64,000 bases of DNA from Adhaeribacter pallidiroseus (GCF_003340495.1 NZ_QASA01000001.1:2356001-2420000); one strand, 5' to 3'. Counted from the stretch's first letter, positions 35,783-45,654 are shown. The notes: generated from the letters alone by a model not told the origin. Program-made: numbers and translations.

Positions 35783-36475
35783 TTAATACATTCCCTGAAA
35801 GTTGTTGGAGTTGCCTTCGTAACTAAAACTAAAGCCCAACTTTTGACCGCGGCTCACTTGTTGGTTTTCCATTTTCTGCTTCACCGAAATCTTCTTGATA
35901 TCATCAATAGCCGGCGCAATTAAATCGTTGTTTACCGAAGCGACCATAGCACTTTCGATAAACAAGCGTAAAGCTTTATCATCTACCACATTTTTTGAAA
36001 TATCAGAATATTCCAGGTCCAGTTCGCTTACCCCTTCCAGGTAATAATGATTTTCTACGTTGATTAAAATGCGGGCCAGTAAGTAGCCCGGATCGTTCAT
36101 GCGGTTGTATTTAATGGAATCAGCCATAAAATTATAAGCCATGATATGCCCGAAAAAACGGCGGCGAAAATCTTCTTCTACGTAAGGGTTACTCATTAAC
36201 TCATGATCTTCCGGAAAAGTAATCACGTTAGAGTGCATTACAAAAATAAGCAGGTCGCCGGAGAATTTAATATGAAATTCAAACTCATTAATGTTCCGGT
36301 ATTCGATGATAACATTAGAATCTACTTCCGTAATTTTTGTACTTAAAGAAGTAACAATAGCCGCAGCGGCCAGGCGCATTTTTTCAAAAACCTCCTGGGT
36401 ATTCCGGTAAATAGTTTGCTTCGTGGTTGATTTTTGCTTAAGACCTTCAAATATTGTTTCTAGTTTGTCTTCCAT
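35783..36475 (-). CDS. Conserved hypothetical protein, cytoplasmic
   Basis: A 230-residue soluble protein with no signal peptide or membrane segment. It starts with a helical, charged stretch (LETIFEGLKQKSTTKQTIYRN cited by position 5-25), then a beta-rich part (VIIEYRNINEFEFHIKFS, FVMHSNVITF) and a helical C-terminal half rich in Asp, Ile and Asn. I do not recognise the family; it reads like a conserved Bacteroidota hypothetical. It is preceded by the YebC gene on the same strand (143 bases away), which may or may not be co-transcribed. Confidence 0.75.
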   Translation of the reverse strand: MEDKLETIFEGLKQKSTTKQTIYRNTQEVFEKMRLAAAAIVTSLSTKITEVDSNVIIEYRNINEFEFHIKFSGDLLIFVMHSNVITFPEDHELMSNPYVEEDFRRRFFGHIMAYNFMADSIKYNRMNDPGYLLARILINVENHYYLEGVSELDLEYSDISKNVVDDKALRLFIESAMVASVNNDLIAPAIDDIKKISVKQKMENQQVSRGQKLGFSFSYEGNSNNFQGMY

Positions 36476-36618
36476 ATCTCAGATTTTTAGCCGATTCTGC
36501 CAAAGCGAATCAGAACGTGATTAGGTTTCGGTTTTGCTGGTTAATCATGCTTGTATTGACACCGGCAAATTATTATTCAAAATTTCAGCCAATTTTTAAG
36601 GTGTAACTGCTAATACCT

Positions 36619-37371
36619 TTAAGCTTCTAAATTAGCCAATTGCATTTGGCTTAATTCTACATTATGATACACTTTTTGCACGTCGTCATCGTCTTCCAGT
36701 ACATCAATTAATTTCAGTACTTTTCGTAAGGCGTCATCGTTCAGGGTTACCGTTGTTTTCGGAATACGTTGTAACTCGGCAGTTTCTACTTCTAACGCCA
36801 AACTTTCCACTTTCTTTTGTAAAGCACCAAAATCCTCCATGGCGCAGTAAATAGTAATGTATTCTTCTTCAAAAACTACTTCTTCGGCGCCCGCATCAAT
36901 CAACTCAAAAGTAAATGCTTCTTCGTCTAACGTTGATTCGGCTTGTTTTAAAACAAAAACACCTTTCCGGTCAAATAGAAAATCCAGCGACCCATTTGTG
37001 CCTAATGCGCCCCCGTGTTTACTAAACGCCGACCGAACACTGGCTACAGTGCGGTTTAAGTTGTCGGTTAGGCACTCTACATAAACGGCTACCCCGTGCG
37101 GGGCATAACCCTCGTACGTGATTTCGGTGTAGTGTGCCTCGTCGGCACCGGAGCCTTTCTTAATGGCTCGCTCCATGTTTTCTTTGGGCATGTTGGCCGC
37201 TTTGGCGCTTTGAATGGCTAAGCGCAAACGCGGATTGCCATCGGGTTCTGGTCCGCTTTCGCGCACGGCTACCGATATTTCTTTGATTATTTTGGTAAAA
37301 ATTTTAGATCGTTTCGCATCAAGTGCTCCTTTCTTCCGCTTAATCGTTGACCATTTACTATGTCCTGACAT
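36619..37371 (-). CDS. YebC/PmpR-family protein
   Basis: A 250-residue member of the YebC/TACO1 family. The N-terminus MSGHSKWSTIKRKKGALDAKR and the following ANMPKENMERAIKKG are diagnostic (cited partly by position, residues 1-16 and 75-89). Members act as transcription regulators or as translation factors that relieve ribosome stalling, depending on paralogue. Length is normal. It is divergent from the DEAD-box helicase. Confidence 0.93.
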   Translation of the reverse strand: MSGHSKWSTIKRKKGALDAKRSKIFTKIIKEISVAVRESGPEPDGNPRLRLAIQSAKAANMPKENMERAIKKGSGADEAHYTEITYEGYAPHGVAVYVECLTDNLNRTVASVRSAFSKHGGALGTNGSLDFLFDRKGVFVLKQAESTLDEEAFTFELIDAGAEEVVFEEEYITIYCAMEDFGALQKKVESLALEVETAELQRIPKTTVTLNDDALRKVLKLIDVLEDDDDVQKVYHNVELSQMQLANLEA

Positions 37372-37679
37372 ATGCCGTGTTAAATAATGGTTAGTTACTA
37401 CTGGTTTGTTGTTTTTTAATAAAATATGGCTTATTAATTATATCTAAAGAAGGTTATTTTTTATTCTGAGCAAAGAACAACCGCTGTTTTCCGGCCAATT
37501 TATTTAATAAACTAACGAATGTAAAGCGTTTGTTAAAAGCTCTTGATTAATCCCTAATTTAACTTTTTATTTTCACCGTTTTAGCTGGCAAACAGGTCTA
37601 TCCGTTAACATTTAGGCCATTAAAGCCGTTTTTATTTGCTATCTTTACTTTTTATGTATTTTTCGTTTACACTATTATA
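37372..37679. other. Divergent intergenic region yebC / helicase
   Basis: 308 AT-rich bases. TATCTTTA at 37640-37647 is a one-off match to the -7 consensus for the helicase. Nothing else recognised. Confidence 0.4.
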
Positions 37680-39134
37680 ATGGATATTCAACCCGATAAT
37701 AAAGCCGCCGAAGATCTAAATTTTCACTCTTTTCAACTACACGACGATCTTTTGGCTGGTATTGAGGCTATGAATTTCCGGAAACCAACGCCGATTCAAC
37801 AAGCGGCTATCCCGGTAATTCTGAAACAACACGACCTGATTGCCTGTGCGCAAACGGGTACCGGCAAAACGGCCGCTTATGTATTGCCTTTGCTGGATAA
37901 AATTTCGCATGCCCGCCACGACCACACCAGCACTTTAGTTTTAGTACCTACGCGCGAATTAGCCAAGCAGATTGATGACCAGATTGCTGGCTTTGCTTAT
38001 TTTGTTTCGGCTACCTCCATTGCTATTTACGGCGGTAACAAAGGCGAAAGCTGGGATCAGCAAAAAAATGCGATTACCAGTGGCGCCGATATCATTATTG
38101 CCACGCCCGGCCGCTTAATTGCGCACATGAACATGGGTTACGTTAAATTTGATAAGCTGGATTACCTGGTCCTGGACGAAGCAGATAAAATGCTGGACAT
38201 GGGTTTTATGCCGGACTTACTCCGTATTGTGAGCCAACTACCTGCTAACCGGCAAACCTTAATGTTTTCAGCCACCATGCCGCCTAAAATCCGGGAATTG
38301 GCCCGTAAAATTTTAAAAGAACCTACAGAAATTAACCTGGCTATTTCGAAACCCGCGGAAGGCATTGACCAGCGGATGTATTTGACTTACGATAAGCAAA
38401 AGCCGAAATTAATTGAGCATTTGCTAAAAGATATAACGGTGCAGAGCATGATTGTATTCACTTCCCGGAAATCGGCGGTAAACGATATTGTGCGGATTTT
38501 ACAAAAGATGGGCCACAAGGCTGAAGGCATTACTTCTGACCGCACCCAGGACGAACGGGAAGCCACGCTGCAAGGTTTTCGGAACAAACAATTTCAAATT
38601 TTAGTGGCAACGGATATCATGTCGCGAGGTATTGATATTGATAACATCAGCCATATTTTAAATTACGATGTTCCCCAGGACGCCGAAGATTATATTCACC
38701 GGATTGGCCGCACGGCCCGGGCCTCTACTACGGGCACGGCCATTACCTTTATCAACGAAAAAGACCAGGTACGGGTAAAACGGATTGAGCGCTTAATTGA
38801 GCGGGAAATACCCAAGTTGGAAAACCCGGAAGAAGTGGGACCCGGACCGGCCTTTGAACCCAACAAACACCGGGAAGATGACCGAACACGAAGCAAATCC
38901 CGGAAAAAGACTGTTCGTAAGCCCGGGGGCACCGAAACAAGACCCGCTGCTTCAACTGTATCGAAAGAGCGTAAACCAAGACGCACGCAACCAAAGGCAA
39001 ACGCTGAAAACAATCCGGACCGGCCGAAGGAACCCTACAAACCTAAACAGCGGTTCAACAAAGAGCGTGGTGCAAACGCTGCTGAACAATCTTCATCTTC
39101 CGAAACCAGCCAGCCGGTAACATCGAACGATTAA
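37680..39134 (+). CDS. DEAD-box RNA helicase, RhlE-like
   Basis: An ATP-dependent RNA helicase. In order: Q motif (FRKPTPIQQAAIP), motif I AQTGTGKTAAY, PTRELAKQ, TPGR, DEAD (VLDEADKML), SAT, ARGID-like SRGIDIDN and HRIGRTAR. The core ends near residue 375; the last 110 residues are a disordered tail rich in Lys, Arg, Pro and Ser that probably binds RNA. Likely roles are rRNA maturation or mRNA turnover. It converges on menA with a terminator between. Confidence 0.93.
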   Translation: MDIQPDNKAAEDLNFHSFQLHDDLLAGIEAMNFRKPTPIQQAAIPVILKQHDLIACAQTGTGKTAAYVLPLLDKISHARHDHTSTLVLVPTRELAKQIDDQIAGFAYFVSATSIAIYGGNKGESWDQQKNAITSGADIIIATPGRLIAHMNMGYVKFDKLDYLVLDEADKMLDMGFMPDLLRIVSQLPANRQTLMFSATMPPKIRELARKILKEPTEINLAISKPAEGIDQRMYLTYDKQKPKLIEHLLKDITVQSMIVFTSRKSAVNDIVRILQKMGHKAEGITSDRTQDEREATLQGFRNKQFQILVATDIMSRGIDIDNISHILNYDVPQDAEDYIHRIGRTARASTTGTAITFINEKDQVRVKRIERLIEREIPKLENPEEVGPGPAFEPNKHREDDRTRSKSRKKTVRKPGGTETRPAASTVSKERKPRRTQPKANAENNPDRPKEPYKPKQRFNKERGANAAEQSSSSETSQPVTSND

Positions 39135-39150
39135 AAAATTAAAAAAAATT

Positions 39151-39207
39151 CCCGCCGGAGATAGTTAGTTTACATTTGAGTAAACCTGTTTTCTCCGGCG
39201 GGCGTTT
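39151..39207. terminator. Bidirectional terminator with nested hairpin
   Basis: CCCGCCGGAGA (39151-39161) pairs with TCTCCGGCGGG (39192-39202); inside the loop GTTTAC and GTAAAC form a second small stem. A T tract follows. It lies between the convergent helicase and menA genes. Confidence 0.85.
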
Positions 39208-39221
39208 TTTATTTTTAAAAT

Positions 39222-40139
39222 TTATAAAGGAAGCAGCTGGCCAATGCCGAATAACAACACAAACAACATGGTGCTTAAGGCCATTTGTTTTAAGTAAGGA
39301 TCTAATTGGGCTGGTTGCTGCAGCCGGTATACTTGAGTGCCAATTTTAAAAAATAGCGGTAAAGTAATTAAAAACAAAAATTGCCAGGGACTTTGGTATT
39401 GTTGACTTACGTAAACTACGGCGCAAACCAGGCCGGCTCCTAATAAAAACCAATGGTAAATGCGGGCTCGTTGCGGTCCTAAGCGCACGGGTACGGAGCG
39501 TTTACCGGCCAAGGCATCGGAACGGATATCGCGGATGTTATTAATGTTTAGCACCCCCGTGGAGAAAAAACCCAGGCTAAAGGCTGGTAATAGCATTATT
39601 GATTCCAGCTCTCCGGTTTGCAGAAAATAAGTGCCCAGTACACCTACTAAGCCAAAAAAAACAAATACCGCTATGTCGCCAAACCCGGCGTAACCATAAG
39701 GATTATTTCCGGCAGTGTAAGAAACCGCGGCCCAAATGCAAAGCAAGCCAATAGTCAAAAAGATAAAAAACAGATACAAGCCGCTTGTGCCAAAAGCCAG
39801 GCATAAAAGCAAAATACCGGATAAAAAACTCAGGAAAGAAGTTAAGTAAATAGCTTTTTTCATTTCGGCGGCGGTAATTACCCCAGTCTGAACCGCTCGT
39901 TGAGGACCTTCCCGGTGTTGGCTATCGGCCCCGTGCTGCGAATCGCCGTAATCATTCGCCAGGTTCGATAATACTTGCAGTAAAACCGTAGTAAGGCCGC
40001 ATAAAATGACGACGGATAAGTTGAATTTACCCCGGGTGGCGGCTAAAAAACTTCCCATGCCAATACTAGCCAAAGCCAAGGGCAAGGTTCTAAGCCGAAA
40101 AGCTAATACCCAGGCTTTCATTTTTCCCGGCGACTGCAT
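39222..40139 (-). CDS. menA: 1,4-dihydroxy-2-naphthoate polyprenyltransferase
   Basis: A UbiA-superfamily membrane enzyme that attaches the prenyl chain to dihydroxynaphthoate in menaquinone synthesis. LRTLPLALASIGMG, the first Asp-rich motif NDYGDSQHGAD and the second one near NINNIRDIRSD are visible, with eight or nine membrane segments. The frame is open to a TTG at 40157; the ATG at 40139 (MQSPGKMKAW) is preferred. Menaquinone would be the electron acceptor of the complex I encoded in this window. Confidence 0.9.
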   Translation of the reverse strand: MQSPGKMKAWVLAFRLRTLPLALASIGMGSFLAATRGKFNLSVVILCGLTTVLLQVLSNLANDYGDSQHGADSQHREGPQRAVQTGVITAAEMKKAIYLTSFLSFLSGILLLCLAFGTSGLYLFFIFLTIGLLCIWAAVSYTAGNNPYGYAGFGDIAVFVFFGLVGVLGTYFLQTGELESIMLLPAFSLGFFSTGVLNINNIRDIRSDALAGKRSVPVRLGPQRARIYHWFLLGAGLVCAVVYVSQQYQSPWQFLFLITLPLFFKIGTQVYRLQQPAQLDPYLKQMALSTMLFVLLFGIGQLLPL

Positions 40140-40172
40140 AGAGGAAGGCGAATTCAAAATTTTTTAAATTTT

Positions 40173-40781
40173 TTATTTTTGAATGGCCGCAATCAGCTCG
40201 GAACTTAGGGGAGCTACTTTAGATGGAAAAAACTGCACTACTTTTCCATCTTCGTTTATTAAGTATTTACAGAAATTCCAGGTAGGTACTTCGTCAGTTA
40301 CGCCGTTTAAAGATTTACTGGATAAATATTTATATAAAGGATGCTGATTAGGGCCAGTAACCGCAATTTTTTCTACCACAGGAAAAGTTACCCCGTAATT
40401 CTTTTCGCAAAAAGCAGCGATTTCCTGATTAGAACCCGGCTCCTGGCCACCAAAGTCGTTGGCCGGAAAACCAATAACCACTACTTTGGTTCCATATTGA
40501 TCATAGAGTTGCTGCAGCTCCTTATATTGCGGGGTAAACCCGCACTCCGAAGCCACGTTCACTAAAAGCATTTTGCGGCCTTTAAATTCATTCAGGTTTA
40601 TTTCGGCACCTTGTAAAGTTTTAAATCTGAAATCGTAAACCGAAGGCTTGTTTCCTTCCACGTGTTCCGTAGTTGTTTCCATAGTGTTTAAGGTTTTTAC
40701 AATAGTTTGTTCCTGGGCATTACTAGGTTGCTGGCAACTGAATGGCAGCAGCATTAACAGAAATATACCTAAGTGTTTCAT
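40173..40781 (-). CDS. Glutathione-peroxidase-family lipoprotein
   Basis: A thioredoxin-fold peroxidase with a lipoprotein signal (LPFSC, Cys near residue 16), so it is exported. The peroxidatic Cys is in VNVASECGFTPQY (near residue 80); the tetrad Gln and Trp are in FGGQEPG and WNFCKYL. The second motif reads FPANDF where many thioredoxin-dependent members have FPCN, so the usual resolving Cys is missing there; other Cys residues (AFCEKN, NFCKY) are available. It reduces peroxides with an unknown donor. Confidence 0.9.
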   Translation of the reverse strand: MKHLGIFLLMLLPFSCQQPSNAQEQTIVKTLNTMETTTEHVEGNKPSVYDFRFKTLQGAEINLNEFKGRKMLLVNVASECGFTPQYKELQQLYDQYGTKVVVIGFPANDFGGQEPGSNQEIAAFCEKNYGVTFPVVEKIAVTGPNQHPLYKYLSSKSLNGVTDEVPTWNFCKYLINEDGKVVQFFPSKVAPLSSELIAAIQK

Positions 40782-40949
40782 ATTTGTTTAACAAACTACG
40801 CTGCCTTTTGCTTTTTTATAAGGGTAAAATTTGAATTTTTTAAATTTATGTATTCGTCAGTCTCCAGACTGACTCTAATTCTTAGGCTCAAGTAACGCGG
40901 CGCTTAACACTTGCGCCAGAGAGGTCAGCATTAAATTAACAAAACGAAT

Positions 40950-40987
40950 ACCTAACATCTAATATCCAACATTCAACATTTAACAAC
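40950..40987 (+). repeat. Dispersed intergenic repeat D
   Basis: Four or five degenerate units of the form CTAACATC, CCAACATT, TCAACATT and TTAACAAC in tandem, just downstream of argS. Same style as repeat A (short units ending in AAC) with different units. Confidence 0.5.
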
Positions 40988-40992
40988 TGAAT

Positions 40993-42786
40993 CTACATAC
41001 GCTCCGGCACCTCAATCCCTAACAAACGCATGGATCGTTTAATATTTTGCGCAACCATTTTAGAAAGCGTAACCCGGAAACTTAACGCAGCCGGATCGGT
41101 CTCCTGAAATATAGAAACTTCGGTGTAAAAACGATTATAAGCTTTAGCCAACTCATAAGCATATTGCCCCACCACGGACGGCGCGTACAAATTTGCCGCT
41201 TCCTGCACCACGTTCGGGAAAGTAGCTAGTTGGGTAATTACTTCGCGTTCGGTTTCGTGAAACGATTGTACTTCGGCAAAAGCTTCCACATGCGTAGGTA
41301 TGTGGAGTTCCGCAGCTTTACGTAAAATAGCCGCGATTCGCGCATGCGTGTACTGAATAAACGGACCGGTATTGCCAATAAAACTAATTGATTCTTCCGG
41401 ATTAAACAGCATGCGTTTTTTCGGATCTACTTTTAATAGAAAATACTTGAGCGCGCCCATAGCTAAGGTATGGTATAATTGCTGGGCTTCGATCTCGGTA
41501 AATCCTTCAATTTTACCTAATTCATCGGTTTGCTGGTGCGCGGTTTCAATCATTTCGGCTACCAGTTCGTCGGCATCAACCACCGTTCCTTCCCGCGATT
41601 TCATCTTGCCCGAAGGTAAATCCACCATGCCGTACGATAAATGGTGAATGCCATCCGCGTACGATTTACCTAATTTTTTTAAAATAGCCTGCAGTACCTG
41701 CATGTGGTAATTCTGCTCATCGGCAATCACGTAGATGGAAGAATCATAGCTAAAATCCTGGTACTTTAATTCGGCGGTGCCTAAATCTTGGGTAATATAC
41801 ACCGAGGTGCCGTCGGCGCGTAACACTAGTTTCTCATCCAGACCTTCCGCAGATAAATCTACCCACACGGAGCCGTCTGGTTTTTTAAAAAAAACTTCTT
41901 GGGCCAACCCTTCTTCAACCGTAGACTTGCCAAGCAAATACGTTTGCGACTCGTAGTAAAATTTATCAAAATCAACCCCAATGTTTTTGTACGTTTCGTC
42001 GAATCCCGCGTAAACCCAACCGTTCATTTGCTGCCAAAGCCGGATGGTATTTTCGTCGCCTTGCTCCCATTTTTGCAGCATAGCCTGCGCTTGGCGCATT
42101 AAGGGAGCTTCTTTCTTGGCTTTCTCCACTTCCATACCACTCGATACTAATTCGTCGATCTCCGACTTGTAAGCCTTATCAAACAGCACGTAATATTTCC
42201 CCGCTAAGTGGTCGCCTTTTATGCCCGCGCTTTCCGGCGTTTCGTTTTGCCCAAAATACAGATAAGCCAGCATAGATTTGCAGATGTGAATGCCCCGGTC
42301 GTTTACCAAATTAACTTTTACTACTTCGTGGCCGTTCGCTTTTAAAATTTCGGCGACCGAGTACCCCAAAAAGTTATTGCGTAAATGCCCCAAGTGCAAA
42401 GGTTTATTGGTATTGGGCGAAGAATACTCTACCACCACTTTGCTTTTTTTAATTTTGGAATAGCCAAAATCCGGATCAGAAGCTATTTGCTGGAAAACAT
42501 TGGCCCAAACCCCATCGTCAATTTCCAGATTTAAAAAACCTTTCACTACGTTGTAACTATATACTTCGGCGGTATTTTCTTTTAGGTATTTACCCAGTTC
42601 CACGCCAATAATATCCGGTGTTTTGCCGATGGATTTGGTATAAGGAAACGTTACAAAAGTAAAAGTGCCGGCAAACTCTTTGCGGGTGGGTTGCAACAAA
42701 ATAGCAGCGGGTGCAACCATAATTTGGTAAAGGTTTTGAAGGGCCTCGCTAATATGTTGGGCAATCGTTTGTTGTAATTCAATCAT
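40993..42786 (-). CDS. argS: Arginine--tRNA ligase
   Basis: A class I aminoacyl-tRNA synthetase of 597 residues. The HIGH motif is HLGH in NKPLHLGHLRNN (near residue 135), the KMSK region is GKMKSREG (near 385), and the DALR anticodon-binding domain covers the last 120 residues (HARIAAILRKA ... YNRFY). An N-terminal Arg-tRNA synthetase additional domain is present. The gene has no close partner; the next gene leftward is 210 bases away. Confidence 0.96.
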   Translation of the reverse strand: MIELQQTIAQHISEALQNLYQIMVAPAAILLQPTRKEFAGTFTFVTFPYTKSIGKTPDIIGVELGKYLKENTAEVYSYNVVKGFLNLEIDDGVWANVFQQIASDPDFGYSKIKKSKVVVEYSSPNTNKPLHLGHLRNNFLGYSVAEILKANGHEVVKVNLVNDRGIHICKSMLAYLYFGQNETPESAGIKGDHLAGKYYVLFDKAYKSEIDELVSSGMEVEKAKKEAPLMRQAQAMLQKWEQGDENTIRLWQQMNGWVYAGFDETYKNIGVDFDKFYYESQTYLLGKSTVEEGLAQEVFFKKPDGSVWVDLSAEGLDEKLVLRADGTSVYITQDLGTAELKYQDFSYDSSIYVIADEQNYHMQVLQAILKKLGKSYADGIHHLSYGMVDLPSGKMKSREGTVVDADELVAEMIETAHQQTDELGKIEGFTEIEAQQLYHTLAMGALKYFLLKVDPKKRMLFNPEESISFIGNTGPFIQYTHARIAAILRKAAELHIPTHVEAFAEVQSFHETEREVITQLATFPNVVQEAANLYAPSVVGQYAYELAKAYNRFYTEVSIFQETDPAALSFRVTLSKMVAQNIKRSMRLLGIEVPERM

Positions 42787-43155
42787 AGGTAAGGTGGTAC
42801 TTCTGTTATTTTGATGCGGTAATGAATACGCTAGCTAATTTTCCTCTACCTCATACCTGTTTTCAGAAAAGCATTTTTAATGAATAAACTTAAGCCATTA
42901 AACTAGCAAGCAAATGTAGTACAGATATTGATTTATTTAATAATGAGGTTGCCCGATTGACGAACAATCTTTATGGCTGCTCCTTTAATATTTTGCATTT
43001 ACTCGAATTTAAGTAACAAGACAAAATTAAGTTGATAAAATCCTGATTTTAAGCAATTGATGGTTAAAGTTATAACGATCGAATAACGAACAACTAAAAA
43101 CGACCAACTACTTAGTATTCGTATTTTTAGCTGAGCTAAAGTTTTTTTAAAATTT
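42787..43155. other. 369-base intergenic region with repeat A
   Basis: The region between argS and the arginase-family gene holds repeat A copy 2 at its right side. The left part is AT-rich with no recognised signal. Confidence 0.5.
43010..43111 (+). repeat. Dispersed intergenic repeat A, copy 2
   Basis: Related over about 100 bases to 3432-3532; the 3-prime 39 bases (43073-43111) differ at one position by eye. The copies are 40 kb apart in unrelated gaps. Confidence 0.8.
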
Positions 43156-44120
43156 TTAAGTTGCCAGAGGTTCTGGTTGGTTCAGAATAGCCTCCGTTGC
43201 CGATTCAAGAATACGAAAAGCGTTTTTGGCCATGGTATTTTTAATATCCAGCATGGGGTTAATTTCTACCATTTCAAAACAACATACTTTCGGGCTCCTA
43301 CATAAGGTATAACACAAATCCTGCGCTTGGGTTACGGTGAGTCCAATAGCCACCGGGGTGCCCGTGCCCCGCGAAAATTTAGGATCCAGGCTATCTACAT
43401 CAAAGGATACGTAAATTAGATCGCATTCTTTTAAACGCTCCAGTACCTCCTGCCCTACTTGTTGCGGGCCTTTTTCATTAAACTCCTGGTACTTGTAATT
43501 TTTGATGCTATTTTGGCGCATTAACGTATTTTCCGGTTCTTCTGTGGATCGAACCATCACATAGACCAAGTGTTCCGGCTTAAGTTTAGGACCCGGCCTG
43601 CCGATTTTTTTAAGGCATTCCAGAAAAACAAGGTTTCGGGTTCCGGATTATTTACCTGGCAGCAGAGATTATCTTCGTTTAACGCGATACCTAAAGGCAT
43701 ACCGTGCATATTACCAGATGGCGTGGTATACGGTGAATGACAATCGGCGTGCGCATCTATCCAAACTACGCCTAACGTCTTATCTGGATTAGCCGCCTTA
43801 ATTCCCGCAATAGTACCCGCCGCGTTGGAATGATCGCCGGCTAAAACCAACGGAAACATGCCTTGCTCCATGGTTTGATGAACCATAGAGGCAATACTTT
43901 TTTGAACCGTTAAAACCGAATCGATGTATTTGGCATAGGGAAATAAATTGCGGTCGAAAAGTACATAATTTAAGTTAGCCACTTCGGTAGAATTGAAACG
44001 CTTAAAGTAATCAGATTGTTTATTCAAGCAGGCTACTTTCAGGGCATCAATGCCCATACTCGCCCCGCGAGTACCGGCTCCGAGCTCTGATCGTACCTCA
44101 ATGAGTTTAATGTTTTTCAT
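43156..44120 (-). pseudogene. Arginase/agmatinase-family enzyme, -1 frame break
   Basis: Two frames join into a full ureohydrolase. The first (44120-43557) has GDHS, WIDAHADCH and NMHGMPLG; the second (to 43156) has VSFDVDSLDPKFSRGTGTP and EINPMLD. All Mn-ligand motifs are thus present. The zero frame runs into TGA at 43557-43559. The junction is at A AAA AAA (43611-43605), an X XXY YYZ heptamer in phase; a -1 slip gives KKIGRPGPKLKPEHLVYV and a complete protein. A lost A in the A7 run or a sequencing error explains it equally well. It is divergent from an arginine-decarboxylase-like gene, so arginase and agmatinase are both possible. Confidence 0.8.
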
Positions 44121-44208
44121 TTGTTAACACAACAATAACACAACAATCTTTTGCAAAGATGGTAAAATACAAACAATTTTACATCGCCCGCAGAGCGTTA
44201 AACCCAGC

Positions 44209-45609
44209 ATGGACAAATACATAGATTTAATAAACCAAACATTCGATTTCCCCACCGAAGAATTTCACGTAGAAAACGATCAAATGATTTTTAACGGCAT
44301 TCCGCTGCTCGAAATCATTAAAGAATACGGAACGCCGCTTAAATTGACTTATTTACCTAAAATCAGTTCGCAGATTCAGAAAGCCAAAAAGCTGTTCCGG
44401 GAATCTATTGAAAAACTGGATTACAAAGGTACGTACACCTATTGCTACTGTACCAAGTCGTCGCATTTTTCTTTTGTGCTGGAAGAAGGCCTGAAAAATG
44501 ATATCCATATTGAAACGTCGTCGTCGTACGATATTCCGATTATCCGGGCTTTGTACGAAAAAGGAAAACTCACCAAAGACCGTTACGTGATTTGCAACGG
44601 TTTTAAACGTGAACTGTACAAAAGCTACATCGCCGACTTAATTAACGACGGTTTTTACAATGTTACGCCAATCTTGGACAATTTGTCGGAGATTGATTAT
44701 TACAAAGAGCACGTGAACGAAAAATGCCGGTTAGGCATTCGGGTAGCTTCGGACGAAGAACCAAAATTTGAATTTTATACTTCGCGCTTAGGTATCCGGT
44801 ATAACGATGTGGTAGATTTGTATTTAAATCAAATTAAGGACGATCCGAAGTTTGAACTGAAAATGCTCCATTATTTTATTAACAGCGGCATTAAAGACAC
44901 TTCGTATTACTGGTCGGAGTTAAGCCGGTTCGTACACAAGTACTGCGAATTAAAAAAAGTTTGTCCCGAACTGGATAGCATTGATATTGGCGGTGGTTTC
45001 CCGATTAAAACGTCGATCCAATCGGAGTACAATTACCGCTACATGGTAGAAGAAATTTTGCGTACTATTCAGCGGATTTGCCAGGCCGAAGGGGTGCCCG
45101 AACCTAACATTTTTACCGAGTTTGGTATTTTTACGGTAGGCGAAAGCGGCGCTAATATTTATTCGATTCTGGATTTAAAACTACAGAACGATAAAGAATT
45201 ATGGTACATGATTGACGGCTCGTTTATTACCAATTTGCCGGATGCGTGGGCATTAAGTCAGCGCTATATCTTATTAGCTATTAACCACTTAAATAAAGGC
45301 TACCGACGGGTGCAAATTGGCGGCTTAACCTGCGACAGCCAGGATTATTATAATTCCGAGACGCATTCGTTCCAGGTTTTTTTACCCACTATTGCCTCTG
45401 ATGAGAAAGAACCGTTGTATATTGGCTTTTTTCATACCGGCGCGTACCAGGAATCGTTGAGCGGCTACGGCGGCATTAAGCATTGTTTGATTCCGGCACC
45501 GCGTCATGTAATCATCGACCGGGACGAGAATGGACATTTAAAGACCCGGATGTTTGCGGATGAACAGGACAGCGATTCGATGTTAAAAATATTGGGCTAC
45601 AAGCAATAG
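44209..45609 (+). CDS. Arginine-decarboxylase-like PLP enzyme (fold type III)
   Basis: A 466-residue Orn/DAP/Arg decarboxylase-2 family enzyme. The PLP Lys is probably K83 in YCYCTKSSH, the Gly-rich phosphate-binding motif is SIDIGGGFPI near residue 263, and the late CDSQDYY near 385 matches the conserved C-D-S/G-x-D motif of the active site at the dimer interface. It is shorter than the biosynthetic SpeA (about 630 residues). The arginine preference is inferred from family annotation habits and from the divergent arginase-family gene 88 bases away; other diamino acids are not excluded. Confidence 0.8.
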   Translation: MDKYIDLINQTFDFPTEEFHVENDQMIFNGIPLLEIIKEYGTPLKLTYLPKISSQIQKAKKLFRESIEKLDYKGTYTYCYCTKSSHFSFVLEEGLKNDIHIETSSSYDIPIIRALYEKGKLTKDRYVICNGFKRELYKSYIADLINDGFYNVTPILDNLSEIDYYKEHVNEKCRLGIRVASDEEPKFEFYTSRLGIRYNDVVDLYLNQIKDDPKFELKMLHYFINSGIKDTSYYWSELSRFVHKYCELKKVCPELDSIDIGGGFPIKTSIQSEYNYRYMVEEILRTIQRICQAEGVPEPNIFTEFGIFTVGESGANIYSILDLKLQNDKELWYMIDGSFITNLPDAWALSQRYILLAINHLNKGYRRVQIGGLTCDSQDYYNSETHSFQVFLPTIASDEKEPLYIGFFHTGAYQESLSGYGGIKHCLIPAPRHVIIDRDENGHLKTRMFADEQDSDSMLKILGYKQ

Positions 45610-45654
45610 AAAAAAAAGTTTTGCGTTTATTATTTAATGTCAATCTTATTTGCG

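Noticed and set aside
43605-43611. Downstream stimulatory structure for frameshifting in the arginase-family gene
   Set aside because: Only a 4-base CCGG/CCGG pairing was seen after the A run, too weak to count as support.
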